The translations under genes were made by a program, and so were the position numbers. Below, piece by piece: positions 61,684-64,000 of a stretch of 64,000 nt of DNA. Below the pieces are notes generated by a model that saw only the letters and a program-made list of their open reading frames with translations, was not told the DNA's origin and did no database searches. The stretch's first letter is position 1; each line of letters begins with the position of its first letter. Source of the DNA: Ancylostoma caninum (taxonomy: Eukaryota; Nematoda; Chromadorea; Rhabditida; Ancylostomatidae). The stretch spans positions 4,012,501 to 4,076,500 of the forward strand of contig JBAJFG010000562.1 in NCBI GenBank assembly GCA_037903475.1, read 5' to 3'.

Positions 61684-63080
61684 GTGGATGAGTGCTTATT
61701 CTTCTTCATCTACGGAATAGCTCAGGCACATACCATTCCTGGGATTTCGGCGGATCCTAGTACTGACATAGTGCTCTTGGCTGTTCAAAGCTATAGACAT
61801 CATTCAAAGAACTTTGCAGAACAACTACATAACCTTATCGAAGACTTTCCTCTCCCCAAGATTCAGGGATAACTATAGGATTCCAGAAGGACATTAAATT
61901 GGGTTGAGCAGGAAGTAATGGAAGAAATGGCATCCGAGTCAGATTTTCATCTCTAACTTTTGAGAGGGTTTTTCTCAGTGACATGAGTATACACCTTTGA
62001 AATCGATAACATTACTCCAACGCATGGGTAAAACGCTGTCTCTCTCTTCTCAGAATTGCGCAGGCTGTCGCTGGTCATACAAAGGGACTCCCGCTCGAAA
62101 ATGGTCAAAGTCAACGGGCTCTTTTTCGTCCAAGAAGAAACTCAGGGGAGAGACGAGATAGTGATAAGAGAGTGGAAAGCCAGGAGAAATAAAATAATGG
62201 GTTACCAGAGCGCAGGAAAGTCCCGCTAGATTGGGACGGGGATAAAGTGGGAAAATTGGCGTGTAAAATGAGTGGCGCGGAGCAGGGTTTTTCGTTTTTG
62301 TCATTTTTCTCCAATGGTTCCCCTCAGTTTTCAGACCTGGCCAACCCATATGGTAGTCGTGTCTATTTTACCTAGCGGGAGCAATTCGAATCACAGCAAT
62401 CACTTCGCGTTGTGACGTAAGAGCGTCTTAGGCATGGCTCCTCATACAGGCCCATATCTCGAGATTCGAAGTGGAGCGGTCCGCGCACTGTGAAGCATTT
62501 AGCCACTCCCTCGTTGATTGTCCTGCTTTTGTTACTGACCCCAGTGCTTACCAAGGTGTTGTAGAGCAGCTCATAATAGAGGTTAGGGCAAAAGCACTCT
62601 TTCACAAATGGAGGCGTAACTGCAGCAACAAGCACGTCCTGGTCCTTCAATAGCCACAGGCTAATACTTTGGGAAATCTCCTGCTATGTCAGCAGGCAGT
62701 GCTTATCGAATCATCAGCAATAAAGACTACAAAAGTTTCGAAGAACTTCTTCCATTACTTTCTCCTCAACTTAATACCTTGAATTTAAGAGTAATTCTTG
62801 AAAAATATGTTGAAGGCAGCATGGCTAGATGGGGCTTTTGTGTTTCCCATCTTTGGTTTCCATTGCTGCTCCCGAACATCTTAAATCTTACCCGGTTCGC
62901 TTGTCGATTTGTTGCGGTTTCTACTGCCTCATTAGTGGAAAAAAACCTTTTCTCAAATATGGAAAAGAACTACATAGAAGTAGTGCTTGGGTGGAAAACT
63001 TCCACTGGCCAATGTTTTTTTTTTTCGGAATCGTCAAAACACAAGACAATATATGCGTAAAAAAAGACTATTCTACAAAA
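61684..63080 (+). pseudogene. Broken coding-like fragments, unknown protein
   Basis: Several + strand frames with coding-like codon use follow one another. One includes DPSTDIVLLAVQSYRHHSKN (61684-61872). Another includes AFVTDPSAYQGVVEQLIIEV (62471-62653). A third, 62686-63083, needs a frame change near 62830 to stay open and includes IAAPEHLKSYPVRLSICCGF. Frame breaks and lack of good splice sites suggest a decayed gene or transposon. I cannot name it. A separate - strand frame at 62050-62349 is also open. Confidence 0.25.
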
Positions 63081-63150
63081 TAACTGTAGGATCAATGCCT
63101 GAATACGAACTTCGATCTAGGCAAACATCGGCGTGTTCCATTTTGCTGAC

Positions 63151-63170
63151 TGACTCAGTCACAGTGATAA
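63151..63170 (+). promoter_or_regulatory. AP-1-like palindrome and GATA site upstream of the PLA2-like gene
   Basis: TGACTCAGTCA (63151-63161) is a palindromic bZIP site, and TGATAA (63165-63170) fits the GATA-factor consensus. They lie within 30 bases of the ATG. In C. elegans, GATA sites drive intestinal expression. Extrapolation to this gene is inference. Confidence 0.35.
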
Positions 63171-63180
63171 TACGGCCACC

Positions 63181-63727
63181 ATGCGGATGCTCTTTGCCAC
63201 CTACATCGTGATCGCATTGCAATTTCATGGATCATTGGTGAGTTTTTTGCGCGCCTGTGGATGGGTCGGGTGCTCAAAAAATGGTCCAGAATGACAGCAG
63301 GAGCAGTTTAACATAATGTCAATGGGAATTTCATTTTTTCAGACCTATGATCTCGGGGATTGGCTCACCAGAGTACTGTCTGGCCCCTTTAAGAAGGTGA
63401 ACAATAAACTATAAAACCTAAAGCCAAGTCCTTAAATGGCTCGTCCTCTGGACAAAAAATTTAGGTTAAGTATTTGGCCAACGGTCTCGAAAAATGGTCC
63501 AGCTCGGACTGGGAATGCGGCGCCGACCGTATTTGGGTATCAAAGCTGGCCTCGAAAGCGATGGCACGCAGGAGGTGTCCAAACGTACTGGGTACGTTTC
63601 TACTCAGTAGACGACGTAGTTTCTCTTGTATACAAACATTGTTTGCAGACCAACTCAACGACGCGTGCATAAGGCACGATTTTTGCTACTCACAAGGAGT
63701 GGAAGGTCAGGCTGTGTGCGATTCGAA
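63181..63727 (+). CDS. Phospholipase A2-like secreted protein, 5' part (4 exons)
   Basis: Exon 1 (63181-63237) begins GCCACCATG and encodes a signal peptide, MRMLFATYIVIALQFHG, ending before GTGAGT. Exon 2 (63343-63396) follows TTTTTTCAG. Exon 3 (63465-63591) follows AATTTAG and holds SSSDWECGAD and the CPNVL start. A 57-base intron (GTACGT...TTTGCAG) separates it from exon 4 (63649-63727), which ends before GTGAGT. All junctions keep one frame, giving about 106 residues. Joined, the protein reads RRRCPNVLDQLNDACIRHDF and CYSQGVEGQAVCDS. This is the N-x-x-C-x-x-HD-x-CY signature of secreted phospholipase A2, with catalytic His and calcium-binding Asp, and the WECG-type word upstream is seen in nematode members. 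The first cysteine of the usual CC pair is alanine here. The gene continues past the window. Enzyme activity is inference. Confidence 0.8.
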
Positions 63728-64000
63728 GTGAGTTACGGTTCTATTTGGTGTCCGATTAATTTTGTATTGTAATAATTCTCGTGTATGACGGCATTTTTAT
63801 CTCACATGGCTTGAACCCCTCGAAGTTGATGGGAACGTTCATATCTTCCGTATACTAGGGAAAAGCATGCAATTTGCGGTTCCCATCCCAAAAAATCTCG
63901 TGTAGGAAGTGGTCCCAAAGGTCGAAGGCTCAATCACTTGCTCGTTGATGCACTTTGGCTCATGTAAAGCGCGATAATGAGTGCAGATCCCACGACCGCG
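63728..64000 (+). other. Intron of the PLA2-like gene, to window end
   Basis: No further exon with acceptor and matching phase is visible before 64000. The remaining cysteine-rich half of the protein must lie beyond the window. Confidence 0.5.

Overview
The window looks like AT-rich intergenic and intronic DNA from a nematode, most likely a strongylid (hookworm-type) parasite. Evidence: an exact 17-base match to the 3' part of the nematode spliced leader SL1 plus a second diverged copy; short introns ending in TTTCAG-type acceptors; an RTE-type retrotransposon of the kind common in hookworm genomes; many TA- and TTAA-flanked inverted-repeat elements; and low gene density. No bacterial gene organisation is visible, and most long open frames are chance readings of repeats.

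Genes are visible mainly as single exons or short exon chains. The best is at the right edge on the + strand (63181 to beyond 63727): four exons encoding a signal peptide and the front half of a phospholipase A2-like secreted protein with a histidine-aspartate HDFCY motif. The next best is on the - strand (36365 down to 35584): three exons joined in frame through good splice sites, encoding a helical N-terminus resembling an L27 domain. A - strand exon at 15909-16218 resembles the back half of a PDZ domain with an alanine-rich insertion. Exon-like segments without assignable function lie at 19755-20020, 33743-33817, 33948-34376 (-), 39170-39340, 40069-40177, 45628-45760, 54519-54637 and 59956-60100.

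Repeats dominate. From left to right: a TGAA tetranucleotide array (3296-3718); a degenerate minisatellite with a 714-bp higher-order period (7375-9015); a mariner-type deletion derivative with ~135-bp inverted ends (10149-10980); an ~850-bp polypurine tract (14260-15110); two abutting TTAA-flanked miniature elements sharing one TTAA (20458-21367); a foldback element (22449-22900); a 59-bp minisatellite (23780-24515); a damaged glycine tRNA copy carrying CCA and followed by a tandem-then-palindromic reiteration of its own 3' end (24807-24932); a decayed RTE retrotransposon (about 25850-29060, - strand) whose reverse transcriptase core is deleted; a 199-bp TA-flanked miniature element (30311-30509); and a 1.9-kb TA-flanked element (31080-32968) with perfect 27-bp ends, internal arrays built around TTACATGTAA, and a coiled-coil ORF1-like frame. 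Further diverged foldback elements lie at 43840-44290 and 47290-47712, and a small ~80-110 bp family occurs three times (46273, 53400, 53785).

Large stretches (about 4.1-7.0, 41.5-43.8, 48-52.3 and 55-59.7 kb) hold no feature I can support. No single operating system ties the genes together; the most unusual structures are the tRNA-end palindrome, the shared-TTAA element pair and the 1.9-kb TACATGTA foldback element.
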